From positions 124,001-188,000 of the forward strand of contig LAZY01000010.1 of the NCBI GenBank assembly GCA_001013295.1: DNA of 64,000 bases. The letters are read 5' to 3'. Shown here in pieces: positions 53,132-61,760 of the stretch; within the stretch, counting starts at the first letter, position 1; each line of letters starts with the position of its first letter. The notes below the pieces were generated by a model. It had not been told where the DNA came from, made no database searches, and worked only from the letters and a program-made list of their open reading frames with translations. The DNA is from Chryseobacterium indologenes (GTDB lineage: Bacteria; Bacteroidota; Bacteroidia; Flavobacteriales; Weeksellaceae). The position numbers and the translations under genes were made by a program.

Positions 53132-53914
53132 TTATTTTTTGATAAATTTCGACTGGGTTGTATTTCCATCAGTTGTTTCAGTTACAGTGTAATATATTCC
53201 CGTCTGTAATCCGCTGATGTCAAATAGCTGTCTGTTGAGTTTTCCTTCAGCTACTTTTTGTCCTGAAGCAGAATAAATCCTGATATTTTTAGGCTCTTTT
53301 TTGGTTACAAATACCAGAGCCGTCTGGTCTGCATTTACTGCAAATCTGATCTCGTCTGCTGATTTTTTGTGATCTGTAACACCCAATGTAGAAGCTGTAT
53401 TGTACACTACATCATCAATAAGTATAGCGGCGTGAGCTACATTACCGATGAATTTGAAGGCAATATACTGTTGCGATGAGGCAGGTACAGTATAGCTTAG
53501 CGTCTGAATAGTACTTGAAGTAATATCCACTGCTGCTCCCAGAGGAGTAAAGCCAGACATATCCGTCGTGCTCGAAACCAAACCTGCCTGAATAGAACCT
53601 GCACCTCCGGAACCGGTGGTAAGGGCTACCTTAAATGACAATGATTTTGTACCGTCAGGTGCCGTGATCTGCGGAGTGATAGCATAAAACGGGACATTGG
53701 GCGAGAAAAAAGTATATCCCTGCAGATATTTATTACCATTTGCAGCATCAGGATATAACCTTTGCCCTGAAGTGACAGCAGACCATCCGTTTTGAGGAAG
53801 AGAATTACCAATACCTGTAGTAAAAGATTCAAAACTTTCATTGATCGTAGGAACCTGAGCATATGCTGAGAAACCAGTAAATATCAATGCTCCTAAAAGT
53901 AATTTTAACTTCAT
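53132..53914 (-). CDS. cleaved-adhesin-like (choice-of-anchor J) protein with T9SS tail
   Basis: The 260-residue protein has a signal peptide (cut near FSAYAQ), one domain of about 155 residues (INESFESFTTGIGNSLPQNG, GNKYLQGYTFFSPNVPFYAI, ITAPDGTKSLSFKVAL, AHAAILIDDVVYN) that looks like the cleaved adhesin/choice-of-anchor J beta sandwich, and a T9SS sorting tail (IRIYSASGQKVAEGKL to SKFIKK). Related domains in Porphyromonas HagA and Kgp bind hemoglobin. It shares a Fur-type divergent promoter region with the heme receptor gene, so an iron-dependent role is likely. Heme binding itself is inference. Confidence 0.72.
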   Translation of the reverse strand: MKLKLLLGALIFTGFSAYAQVPTINESFESFTTGIGNSLPQNGWSAVTSGQRLYPDAANGNKYLQGYTFFSPNVPFYAITPQITAPDGTKSLSFKVALTTGSGGAGSIQAGLVSSTTDMSGFTPLGAAVDITSSTIQTLSYTVPASSQQYIAFKFIGNVAHAAILIDDVVYNTASTLGVTDHKKSADEIRFAVNADQTALVFVTKKEPKNIRIYSASGQKVAEGKLNRQLFDISGLQTGIYYTVTETTDGNTTQSKFIKK

Positions 53915-53926
53915 AACATTATTTTT

Positions 53927-53991
53927 ATTTAGAATTATTCCACAAAAATATATATTTATTTTTAATGATTCTAAATAAAGTTTTATATTTG
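53927..53991. promoter_or_regulatory. divergent Fur-type promoter region of the heme genes
   Basis: Box 1 ATTTAGAATTATTCCAC (53927-53943) and box 2 TTTTTAATGATTCTAAATA (53959-53977). Rightward -7 box TATATTTG (53984-53991) lies 20 nt before the receptor start; leftward -7 box is TATTTTTG on the minus strand (53950-53943). Box 2 covers the -33 position of both, so one repressor could close both promoters. Confidence 0.7.
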
Positions 53992-54011
53992 TCGAAAATT
54001 TTTTTCAATAT

Positions 54012-56147
54012 ATGAAGAAGAAAGTGCTTACCGTTTTGTCACTGTCGATTGCTTTTTGGATGAATGCCCAGCAAAAGGATTCTCTAAACAGGAAAAATAT
54101 TGATGAAGTAGTTATAACGGGACAATATACACAGCAGTCGATTAGTAAATCGATATATAAGGTAGAAGTGATTGATGCGCAGCAGATTAAAAATATGGCT
54201 GTAACCAATGTTGCCGAAGTGTTAAATCAAAATCTTAATATCTTAATAGAGCCCAATAAAGGTTCCGGGAATTCCAGCGCCAACATTATGGGATTGAGTG
54301 GGGCATATACGAAGATTCTTATTGATAATATTCCTGTTGTAAGTGATGAAGGTTTAGGTAACCTTGTCGATCTTACGAAGATCAACGTGAATAATGTTGA
54401 GCGTATTGAAGTCGTAAAAGGAGCAATGGGTGTGGAATACGGAAACAATGCTTTAGCAGGGGTCATCAATATTATTACCAAAAAAAATTATGGTAAAAAA
54501 GTAAGCATTCAGGCTTCTTTACAGGAAGAAACAGTGAATAAAGATTATGACTGGTTTAAAAAAGGGAATGGCCGCCATATTCAGTCTTTAAATTTAGGAT
54601 ATAGAATCAATGATAATTGGTCTGTTGCTGCAGATATTAATCATAATGATTTTCAGGGGTATAAAGGAGAGCTTCGTGGGTATAAGTACTTTAACGAAAG
54701 CAATGACGGACTGCGTGGCTACGACTGGCAGCCTAAGGACCAGATCACAACCAACGGAGTCATCCGCTACAGTAAAAACAACACCAGCTTTTATTATAAA
54801 TTGAATTTCCTTTCTGAAAAGATCAATTATTATAACCCGTTGGTAGAAGAGCTTTATCTTGGAGGGGGGAACAGAACCTACATTTCAAAAGATACCGATT
54901 ACAATACAAAAAGATGGATACATCAGTTCAACATTCAAACGAAACTGGGGCGAATCAATTATAACGGGGATTTTTCCTATCAGACTCAGGAAAGAAAGTC
55001 CCAGCAATATACTTATGATATTCCTCAAAGACAGGAATTATCAAGAGAGCCGAGTATGACGTTCTACAAATCGGATGTGCTTTATTCAAGAGGGATGTTC
55101 AGTAATTTTTTAAACAGTGAAAAAATCAACTTTCAGATAGGGTATGAGCTGGACAGGACAAAAGGTTTTGCAGGATCTACCACATTTGAAAGCAATAACA
55201 ACGGAAAAGATGTTGAACGTTCTATCTTCAACTATGCCAATTTCTTATCTGCAGAATGGAATGCTACAAGCTGGCTTTCTGTACGTCCGGGAGTAAGACT
55301 CGCTTTGAGTGATAAATTTGATTCTCAATATAATTACTCCACTACATTAAGGTTCAAAACGACCGAAAAATCTGATATTCGTTTGGTATTCGGCTCTGCA
55401 AACAGATTCCCTACTTACGAGGAGCTATACACTTTTGTTGTGGACAACAACCATGACATTAGAGGAAACGAAAACCTGAAACCTGAAACCGGGTATTCTG
55501 CAGGGATATTCTGGGATTATGCAATGAGCAATTCTAATGACTGGAAATTTAACTTCAGTGCATCAGGAATGTTTTTGGATGTAAAAGACAGAATTGAAAG
55601 TGTGATTGTCAACAACAGTCCACTACAGATGACTTTTTTAAATGTTGATAATTATAAATCCTTACTATTCGGAGGTGGGCTAAATGTAAGAAAAGGTGAT
55701 CTTTCTGTCAATGCAGGCGTTTCGGTGATGGGTATTTCCCAGGTTCTCAATACAGGAAATGTTTTTTCTCCTAACGATTATAACTTCTACGCAGAAGCCA
55801 ATCTGGCTGCAAACTATACATTGCCTTATACCAAAACATTATTTGCTCTTTATTATAAGTATACAGGAACGCAGAAAAAGTATACGCACAGAGCAAATGC
55901 AAAAGACCCAAAAGATCCGGGACAATATGTATTAGGTGAAATTGGAGATTTTAATATGTTGAATTTCACAGTGAGCCAGCCTTTCTTTAATAATCATTTT
56001 GAAATCAGTGCAGGGGTGAAAAATATTTTTGATGTCACCAGCGTCAGAAATACAATACAGGCCGGAAACAGTCACAATGCTGCTGCAAACCAACAAAATC
56101 TATTCTATGGCAGAAGCTATTTTGTCAGATTAAATTATAATTTTTAA
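54012..56147 (+). CDS. hmuR: TonB-dependent heme receptor (HmuR-like)
   Basis: The 711-residue protein has a signal peptide (cut near WMNAQQ), a plug domain (VAEVLNQNLNILIEPNKGSG, then VERIEVVKGAMGVEYGNNALAGVINI) and a long barrel ending in Phe (YFVRLNYNF). NRFPTYEELYTFVV, NNHDIRGNENLKPETG corresponds to the FRAP-His-NPNL region of HmuR/ShuA heme receptors, including the His. It heads an operon with a HmuY protein, a heme ABC importer and a HemS protein. The symbol is by analogy. Start 20 nt after the -7 box. Confidence 0.87.
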   Translation: MKKKVLTVLSLSIAFWMNAQQKDSLNRKNIDEVVITGQYTQQSISKSIYKVEVIDAQQIKNMAVTNVAEVLNQNLNILIEPNKGSGNSSANIMGLSGAYTKILIDNIPVVSDEGLGNLVDLTKINVNNVERIEVVKGAMGVEYGNNALAGVINIITKKNYGKKVSIQASLQEETVNKDYDWFKKGNGRHIQSLNLGYRINDNWSVAADINHNDFQGYKGELRGYKYFNESNDGLRGYDWQPKDQITTNGVIRYSKNNTSFYYKLNFLSEKINYYNPLVEELYLGGGNRTYISKDTDYNTKRWIHQFNIQTKLGRINYNGDFSYQTQERKSQQYTYDIPQRQELSREPSMTFYKSDVLYSRGMFSNFLNSEKINFQIGYELDRTKGFAGSTTFESNNNGKDVERSIFNYANFLSAEWNATSWLSVRPGVRLALSDKFDSQYNYSTTLRFKTTEKSDIRLVFGSANRFPTYEELYTFVVDNNHDIRGNENLKPETGYSAGIFWDYAMSNSNDWKFNFSASGMFLDVKDRIESVIVNNSPLQMTFLNVDNYKSLLFGGGLNVRKGDLSVNAGVSVMGISQVLNTGNVFSPNDYNFYAEANLAANYTLPYTKTLFALYYKYTGTQKKYTHRANAKDPKDPGQYVLGEIGDFNMLNFTVSQPFFNNHFEISAGVKNIFDVTSVRNTIQAGNSHNAAANQQNLFYGRSYFVRLNYNF

Positions 56148-56157
56148 CGGATTAAAA

Positions 56158-57240
56158 ATGAAAAAAATACTATTTTCCCTTGTAATAAGCGCTTCTTTTA
56201 TTTCTCAGTCATGTATTAATGATAATGAAGACGCTATTATGGTAACTCCTTCTGATGGAGCTGTTGTTAATCCAAATGTAGGTGGAGCCACGGAACCTAA
56301 TCAGGTTTGGTTTGATTTGGGAACCAATTCAGAAATTGTTACCAAAAGAACAGACTGGGATTTTGCGTTTTATACTGGAGAAGAATTTAAAGTAATTCTG
56401 AACTCATCTATTATGATCGCAGCAGCGAAAATTCCTAATGCAGCCAGTATAGATTTAGTAAAAGAAGCTGATGTTACATCACTAAAAAGCAAAGTACAGG
56501 TATCCAATTTTGACCCATCCAATGAAGCTTATATCGATGATGTGAAAGGGAACTTTCCTTTAGGTTACACAGCCATTGATGATGTGAAAGCCGTTGCATC
56601 CGAGAATGCGGTTTATCTTGTGAATATGGGTAAAAAGATTTTTGAAGGCACTGTTTCTACAGGTTCTGTTGCTATAGGTGGAGATGAAAGAGGTTGGATG
56701 AAGGTTCAGGTTGAGAGATCAGGGACCAACTATAAAATAAAGTATGCTGAACTCAACGCTACTACCCATAAAGAATTGATCGTTGGTAAAAATACGGCAT
56801 ACAACTATAATTTTGTCAGCTTAGAGAAAAACAGTGAAGTGAAAATTCAGCCGGAAAAGAAGAAATGGGACATCTGTTTTACTGTATTTACCAATATCAT
56901 TGCCGGAGCAGGAAGTTACATCTATGCAGACTTTGTTACCACGAATAATTTAGGTGGTGTAGGAGTTTATGAAGTTAAAGTAACCTCCGGATCAGGGGTT
57001 GAAGCTTATAAGAATTTCAAAACTTCTGATGTAGACCCATCCAAATTCATTACAAATGATCAGAGGGTCATTGGTGGAAACTGGAGAAATCCTGTGGGAA
57101 CAAATGGCCTTGAAGTGTATGGAGATCGTTTCTATGTTATTAAAGATGCCGACGGGTATTACTTTAAATTAAGATTTACAAGACTGACAAGTACCGCAGG
57201 TGAACGTGGAAGACCACAATTTGAATACAAACCTTTATAA
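56158..57240 (+). CDS. hmuY: HmuY family heme-binding lipoprotein
   Basis: The 360-residue protein has a lipoprotein signal with Cys19 (SFISQSC). VWFDLGTNSEIVTKRTDWDFAF is the HmuY core start; a second strand KKWDICFTVFTN lies near 240 and YVIKDADGYYFKLRFTRL near the end. HmuY in Porphyromonas captures heme from host proteins and passes it to the receptor. It is the second gene of the operon, 10 bp after the receptor. It lacks the T9SS tail seen in its relative at 51.7 kb. Confidence 0.87.
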   Translation: MKKILFSLVISASFISQSCINDNEDAIMVTPSDGAVVNPNVGGATEPNQVWFDLGTNSEIVTKRTDWDFAFYTGEEFKVILNSSIMIAAAKIPNAASIDLVKEADVTSLKSKVQVSNFDPSNEAYIDDVKGNFPLGYTAIDDVKAVASENAVYLVNMGKKIFEGTVSTGSVAIGGDERGWMKVQVERSGTNYKIKYAELNATTHKELIVGKNTAYNYNFVSLEKNSEVKIQPEKKKWDICFTVFTNIIAGAGSYIYADFVTTNNLGGVGVYEVKVTSGSGVEAYKNFKTSDVDPSKFITNDQRVIGGNWRNPVGTNGLEVYGDRFYVIKDADGYYFKLRFTRLTSTAGERGRPQFEYKPL

Positions 57241-57261
57241 ATAATCAAATAATAGTATATC

Positions 57262-58140
57262 ATGAAAAAATTCATTCTTGCAGCCTCTGTTCTGGTAGCA
57301 GTATACTCATGCAAAAAAGCGGAAGGAACTTCTAAAGAAACAACAACTGAGGCCGCTTCTGAAGCGCCAAAGACCAATAATAAAATCGTAACATTAAACG
57401 GGGGGATCACTGAGATCGTAAGTGCTTTGGGCCACGAAAAAGAAATCGTAGGAACAGATGTTACCAGTACATACCCTGCATCATTAAAAACGACAGCAAA
57501 AGATTTAGGACATGTAAGATCAATGACGATCGAGCCGATTATGGCGGTAAGTCCTACTTTAATTTTAGCTTCAGATAAAGATATTAATCCTGAATTAATG
57601 GGCAAGATCAAGTCTTCAGGGATTAAAACTGAGGTCTTCAAGCAGGAGTATACCGTAGATGGAACTAAAAAGCTTATTGAACAAGTAGCAAAAGCAATTG
57701 GAAATACAGACTACCAGAAGCTGAATGATAAAATTGATGCAGATCTGAAACAGGTACAGCCTATTGCTAAAAAGCCGAAAGTATTATTCATCTATGCCAG
57801 AGGAAACATGTTGATGGTAGCTGGTAAGAATACTCCAATGGCCTCATTGATCAACCTTGCCGGAGGAGAAAATGCAGTCAATGATTTTGAAGATTTCAAA
57901 CCATTGACTCCAGAAGCGGTCGTAAAAGCTAATCCTGATGTATTGTTCTTCTTTGAAACAGGATTGCAGGGAGCAGGAGGAAACGAAGGAGCGCTTAAAA
58001 TGCCGGGAGTTTCCCAGACCAACGCAGGGAAGAATAAAAAGATCATCGCAATGGATGGAGGTTTAGTGTCAGGTTTCGGACCGAGACTGGGTGAGGCAGC
58101 AGTAGGATTAAATAAATTATTAGTTGAAAGCACAAAGTAA
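57262..58140 (+). CDS. hmuT: heme ABC transporter substrate-binding lipoprotein
   Basis: The 292-residue protein has a lipoprotein signal (Cys17 in VAVYSC) and a class III binding-protein fold: KIVTLNGGITEIVSALGHEK, then GTDVTSTYPASLKTTAKDLG, and GRMLMV-like ARGNMLMVAGKNTPMASLIN. These are HmuT/PhuT landmarks. It carries heme across the periplasm to HmuU. It follows hmuY by 21 bp; its end overlaps the permease start by 17 bp if the TTG start there is used. Confidence 0.9.
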   Translation: MKKFILAASVLVAVYSCKKAEGTSKETTTEAASEAPKTNNKIVTLNGGITEIVSALGHEKEIVGTDVTSTYPASLKTTAKDLGHVRSMTIEPIMAVSPTLILASDKDINPELMGKIKSSGIKTEVFKQEYTVDGTKKLIEQVAKAIGNTDYQKLNDKIDADLKQVQPIAKKPKVLFIYARGNMLMVAGKNTPMASLINLAGGENAVNDFEDFKPLTPEAVVKANPDVLFFFETGLQGAGGNEGALKMPGVSQTNAGKNKKIIAMDGGLVSGFGPRLGEAAVGLNKLLVESTK

Positions 58141-59164
58141 ATTATACTTTTACATGACAACAAGTACCATACTGCTTGCAATTATAGCAGTATGGTCTAT
58201 TAATACAGGAGTTTACGATTTTGGTGGTAAATCTGCATTTGAAGTTTTAGGAAAAGTAATACAGGGAGATCCGGACTTATCGTTAAGTGATAAATATGTA
58301 GTTTGGGATGTACGGGCAGCCAGAATTATTATGGCGATTTTAATAGGAAGTATGCTGTCGGTTTCAGGAACCAGTCTGCAGGGACTGTTCAAGAATCCTC
58401 TGGCAACGGGAGATCTGATAGGATTAACATCGGGAGCGACATTACTGGCGGCAATTGCGATTGTTTTAGGAGGGCATTTCAAAGAGTATCTTCCTGAAGC
58501 TGTACAGTTTTCGTTGGTGGGAATTGCTGCTTTTCTAGGATCTTTTTTATCAATGATGCTGGTGTATAAAATTTCAACAAGCGGCGGAAAGACCAATGTG
58601 GTCATGATGCTGTTGACAGGTGTTGCCATCACGGCAATCGGGTTTTCCATCACAGGTTTTTTGATTTATATATCGAAAGATGAACAGCTTAGGGATTTGA
58701 CATTCTGGAATTTAGGAAGTTTAGCCGCCGCAACATGGACGAAGAATACTATTCTGGCAGTTGTAATGGGATTGGCTTATATTATTTTACTGCCTAAAGG
58801 AAAAGCTTTGAATGCCATGATGCTGGGAGAGAAAGATGCTCAGCATCTGGGGATCAATGTAGAAAAACTGAAGAGGCAGATCATTATTATCGTTGCCCTG
58901 ATGGTGGGAAGCTGTGTGGCATTTTCAGGAACTATTGGCTTCGTAGGACTTATTGTACCCTATATTTTAAGGCTTATATTCAAATCCAATTATGCCTTTA
59001 TCCTGCCTTTATCAGCAATATGTGGGAGTATTCTCTTACTGACAGCAGATACTTTCAGCCGAAGTATTGTGGAACCTTCGGAATTACCGATCGGGATTCT
59101 GACCGCTTTAATGGGAGGCCCTATTTTTATCGCTATCTTGGTTAAATTTAAAAAGTCACTGTAA
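58124..59164 (+). CDS. hmuU: heme ABC transporter permease (FecCD family)
   Basis: The 346-residue protein has about ten membrane segments and the FecCD motifs: VWDVRAARIIMAILIGSMLS, then SGTSLQGLFKNPLATGDLIG and GTIGFVGLIVPYILRLIF. The start is uncertain: TTG at 58124 gives MKAQSKLYFYMTTSTILLAI, with basic residues before the first membrane segment as in relatives; the ATG at 58154 is the alternative. It forms the channel with HmuV. The stop overlaps the hmuV start by 1 bp. Confidence 0.9.
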   Translation: MKAQSKLYFYMTTSTILLAIIAVWSINTGVYDFGGKSAFEVLGKVIQGDPDLSLSDKYVVWDVRAARIIMAILIGSMLSVSGTSLQGLFKNPLATGDLIGLTSGATLLAAIAIVLGGHFKEYLPEAVQFSLVGIAAFLGSFLSMMLVYKISTSGGKTNVVMMLLTGVAITAIGFSITGFLIYISKDEQLRDLTFWNLGSLAAATWTKNTILAVVMGLAYIILLPKGKALNAMMLGEKDAQHLGINVEKLKRQIIIIVALMVGSCVAFSGTIGFVGLIVPYILRLIFKSNYAFILPLSAICGSILLLTADTFSRSIVEPSELPIGILTALMGGPIFIAILVKFKKSL

Positions 59165-59937
59165 TGATCAAGGCACATCAGATTAATTATAAGCATAAAG
59201 AATTCCGTATTCTGGATGGGGTAGATGTCTCTTTGGAATATGGTGAGTTTTTGGCTATTGTAGGCCCAAACGGAGCCGGGAAATCAAGCCTTATGAGCGT
59301 TCTGGCAGATGAAGTAAGATCCGGAAAGCAAAATATTCTGTTTAAAGACAAACCGATTAAAGATTGGAATGTAAAAGAACTTTCAAAGCACAAAGCAAAA
59401 TTTTCACAACATAACAGCAATGATATTCCTTTAGAAGTAAAAGATGTCATCATGATGGGAAGGTATCCTTACTTTGATGCCCAGCCTGGCAGAGAAGATC
59501 TTGAAGCGATGAACCATATGATGTACGAAACCGATATTTTTCATCTGAAAGACAGAGATTACAATACATTGTCAGGCGGGGAGAAACAGCGGGTGCATCT
59601 TTCAAGAGTGATGGCACAGCTGCAGAACGGAATTGCCCACAAATTGGTTTTTCTGGACGAGCCTTTGAATAATTTAGACATAAAACATCAGTATAAAGCT
59701 CTGGAAATTATCAAAAACTTTACGAAAAAGGCCAATAGCGCGATTGTTGTTTTGCATGATCTGAACCTTGCAGCCCAGTTTGCAGACAAGATCTTATTAA
59801 TGAAATCAGGAAAAGTAGCCGCCTTTGGAACGCCGGAGGAAGTTTTTACTGCGGAGACCATCAGCAGTGCCTACAATTTCCCGTGTACCATCTGCGGTCA
59901 CCCCATTACCAATAACCCAATGATCATTTTTGGATAA
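59164..59937 (+). CDS. hmuV: heme ABC transporter ATP-binding protein
   Basis: The 257-residue ATPase has Walker A GPNGAGKSSL near 34, the signature LSGGEKQRVHLSRVMAQL near 138, Walker B LVFLDEPLNNLD near 160 and the switch LHDLNLAAQFADK. The match to HmuV/HemV-type ATPases is good (HQINYKHKEFRILDGVDVSL at the start). It powers heme import through HmuU. Start and hmuU stop share a base, showing translational coupling. Confidence 0.92.
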   Translation: MIKAHQINYKHKEFRILDGVDVSLEYGEFLAIVGPNGAGKSSLMSVLADEVRSGKQNILFKDKPIKDWNVKELSKHKAKFSQHNSNDIPLEVKDVIMMGRYPYFDAQPGREDLEAMNHMMYETDIFHLKDRDYNTLSGGEKQRVHLSRVMAQLQNGIAHKLVFLDEPLNNLDIKHQYKALEIIKNFTKKANSAIVVLHDLNLAAQFADKILLMKSGKVAAFGTPEEVFTAETISSAYNFPCTICGHPITNNPMIIFG

Positions 59938-59939
59938 CC

Positions 59940-60541
59940 ATGGAAAAAGAAGAACTAAAAATTCTGGCACAGAATCTTGCCAATCCCCAGGGAGAAAAAG
60001 GCATTGAGATCGGAGAAATGATGAATGCCACTAATATCAGCATGACGTTAGAAAGTATCAGGACCCTTCTGATCGAAGATGATGAGCATATCCTGGAAAT
60101 AGGACACGGAAATGCCGGTCACCTGAAAAATATTTTAAGTTTAGCCCAAAACTTACACTATACAGGAATTGATATTTCAGAAACCATGCATCAGGAAGCC
60201 AAACGACTGAACAAAGAATTCGACAGTCAGGCAGAGTTTATACTATACGAAGGAAAGAAGCTTCCTTTCAGGATGGAACTTTTGATAAGATATTCACCGT
60301 CAATACCGTGTATTTCTGGGAAAACCCGGTTGAGTTTTTGAATGAGATCTACAGAGTTATGAAAGATGAGGGAACTTTCGTTCTTACTTTCGGGCAAAGG
60401 GCGTCTATGGAAAAATTACCATTTACAGCCTATGATTTTACATTGTACAGCAATGACGAAATGGAGCAGCTGGTTTCTGAAAGCCATTTTAAAAGAATGA
60501 AAACTTCTGAAAAAGAAGAAGAGATAAAAAGTAAAACATGA
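59940..60541 (+). pseudogene. class I SAM-dependent methyltransferase, split by a one-base frameshift
   Basis: The first frame (to 60341) has the SAM-binding motif DEHILEIGHGNAGHLKNIL and YTGIDISETM; after EGKKLPF the reading frame leaves the family. Reading one base back gives QDGTFDKIFTVNTVYFWENP, then VEFLNEIYRVMKDEGTFVLT, a normal methyltransferase continuation, to the stop at 60541. A single missing base near 60269 (TTTC-AGG) accounts for it. The total of 602 bp is one short of a multiple of three. It lies 2 bp after hmuV, in the heme operon. It could be a sequencing error or a real loss. Confidence 0.75.
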
Positions 60542-60593
60542 AACGAAACCAAACAAAGAATATACACAATTTTAACCATAAAAAAGTAAAATA

Positions 60594-61622
60594 ATGAGCA
60601 CATTAGTAAATGATCTAAAGGAAAAATGGGAAGCTCTGAAAGCAGAAAATCCACACATAAGAATAAGAAATGCCGCTGCACAGTTGGAGGTGAGCGAAGC
60701 AGAACTACTGGTAACAAGCATAGGAGAAGGCGTAACTGTTTTAACCCCTGATTTTCCGGGGATCCTTACCGAAGCTGAACAATTGGGAAAAGTAATGGCT
60801 CTTACCCGTAACGATGAATGTGTGCATGAGAGAAAAGGAACTTACCTGAATGGAGATTTCAGCAGCCCTCACGCACAGCTTTTTGTGGGCGAAGATATTG
60901 ACCTTAGGATCTTCCTGAACCACTGGAAGTTTGCTTTTGCTGTAGTGGAAGGAGATAAAAAAAGCCTTCAGTTCTTTGGAAAAGACGGTCTGGCCCTTCA
61001 TAAGATCTACCTGACGAAGAACAGTAATGAAGAAGCTTTTGATGCGATCGTTGAAAAATTCAAGGCTGAAGACCAGAATCAGCCATTCACATTTGAGGCC
61101 GTAGCTCCTAAGCAGGCTGAAAAAGCAGATGCTGAAATAGATGTGGAAGGATTCAAAAAGGCATGGACAGAATTAAAAGATACCCATGATTTCTTCATGA
61201 TGACAAGAAAATTCGGAGTAAGCAGAACACAGGCATTGAGACTGGCTCCGGAAGGATTCACAAAGAAAATAGACAATGCTAAAGTGGTAAACATCCTGGA
61301 AGATGCTTCAGAAAAAAATACACCGATCATGGTGTTTGTAGGCAACAGAGGAATTATCCAGATTCATACAGGAAACGTAAAGAAAACACTTTGGCACCAG
61401 CAGTGGTTCAATGTGATGGACCCGGACTTCAACCTGCACCTGGATGTTACCAAGATTGCAGAAGCATGGATCGTTAAAAAACCAACCGAAGACGGAGAAG
61501 TTACAGCTATCGAAGTATTCAACAAAGAAGGTGACTTCATCGTTCAGTTCTTTGGAAAAAGAAAGCCGGGAATTCCTGAGCTTCAGGAGTGGAAGGACCT
61601 TGTAGCGGCATTAGAGCAATAA
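60594..61622 (+). CDS. hmuS: HemS/HmuS-type heme-handling protein
   Basis: The 342-residue protein is a tandem of two HemS-like halves. Landmarks are ENPHIRIRNAAAQLEVSEAE at the start, then FPGILTEAEQLGKVMALTRN and, in the second half, FMMTRKFGVSRTQALRLAPE and FVGNRGIIQIHTGNVKKTLW. Proteins of this family accept imported heme in the cytoplasm and degrade or store it. It is the last gene of the heme operon, 52 bp after the methyltransferase. Confidence 0.92.
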   Translation: MSTLVNDLKEKWEALKAENPHIRIRNAAAQLEVSEAELLVTSIGEGVTVLTPDFPGILTEAEQLGKVMALTRNDECVHERKGTYLNGDFSSPHAQLFVGEDIDLRIFLNHWKFAFAVVEGDKKSLQFFGKDGLALHKIYLTKNSNEEAFDAIVEKFKAEDQNQPFTFEAVAPKQAEKADAEIDVEGFKKAWTELKDTHDFFMMTRKFGVSRTQALRLAPEGFTKKIDNAKVVNILEDASEKNTPIMVFVGNRGIIQIHTGNVKKTLWHQQWFNVMDPDFNLHLDVTKIAEAWIVKKPTEDGEVTAIEVFNKEGDFIVQFFGKRKPGIPELQEWKDLVAALEQ

Positions 61623-61643
61623 TAATTAGATGATTTGAATGGG

Positions 61644-61680
61644 GCCGTTTTGTAGTAAAATTCAAAGCGGCCTTTTTTAT
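61644..61680 (+). terminator. terminator of the heme operon
   Basis: GGCCG-t-TTTG-loop-CAAA-g-CGGCC followed by TTTTTTAT, 21 bp after the hmuS stop. Confidence 0.85.
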
Positions 61681-61760
61681 GATAAAGCGGAAAAAACGAA
61701 TCTGCATTATTGTGTTATTCGTGCCAAAATATTTGTGTAATTTGTGATTAAATAAATAAA

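Noticed and set aside
58124..58153. Treating the 17-bp overlap of hmuT and hmuU as a sequencing problem
   Set aside because: Both frames stay family-like; overlap with a TTG start, or a start at 58154, is sufficient.
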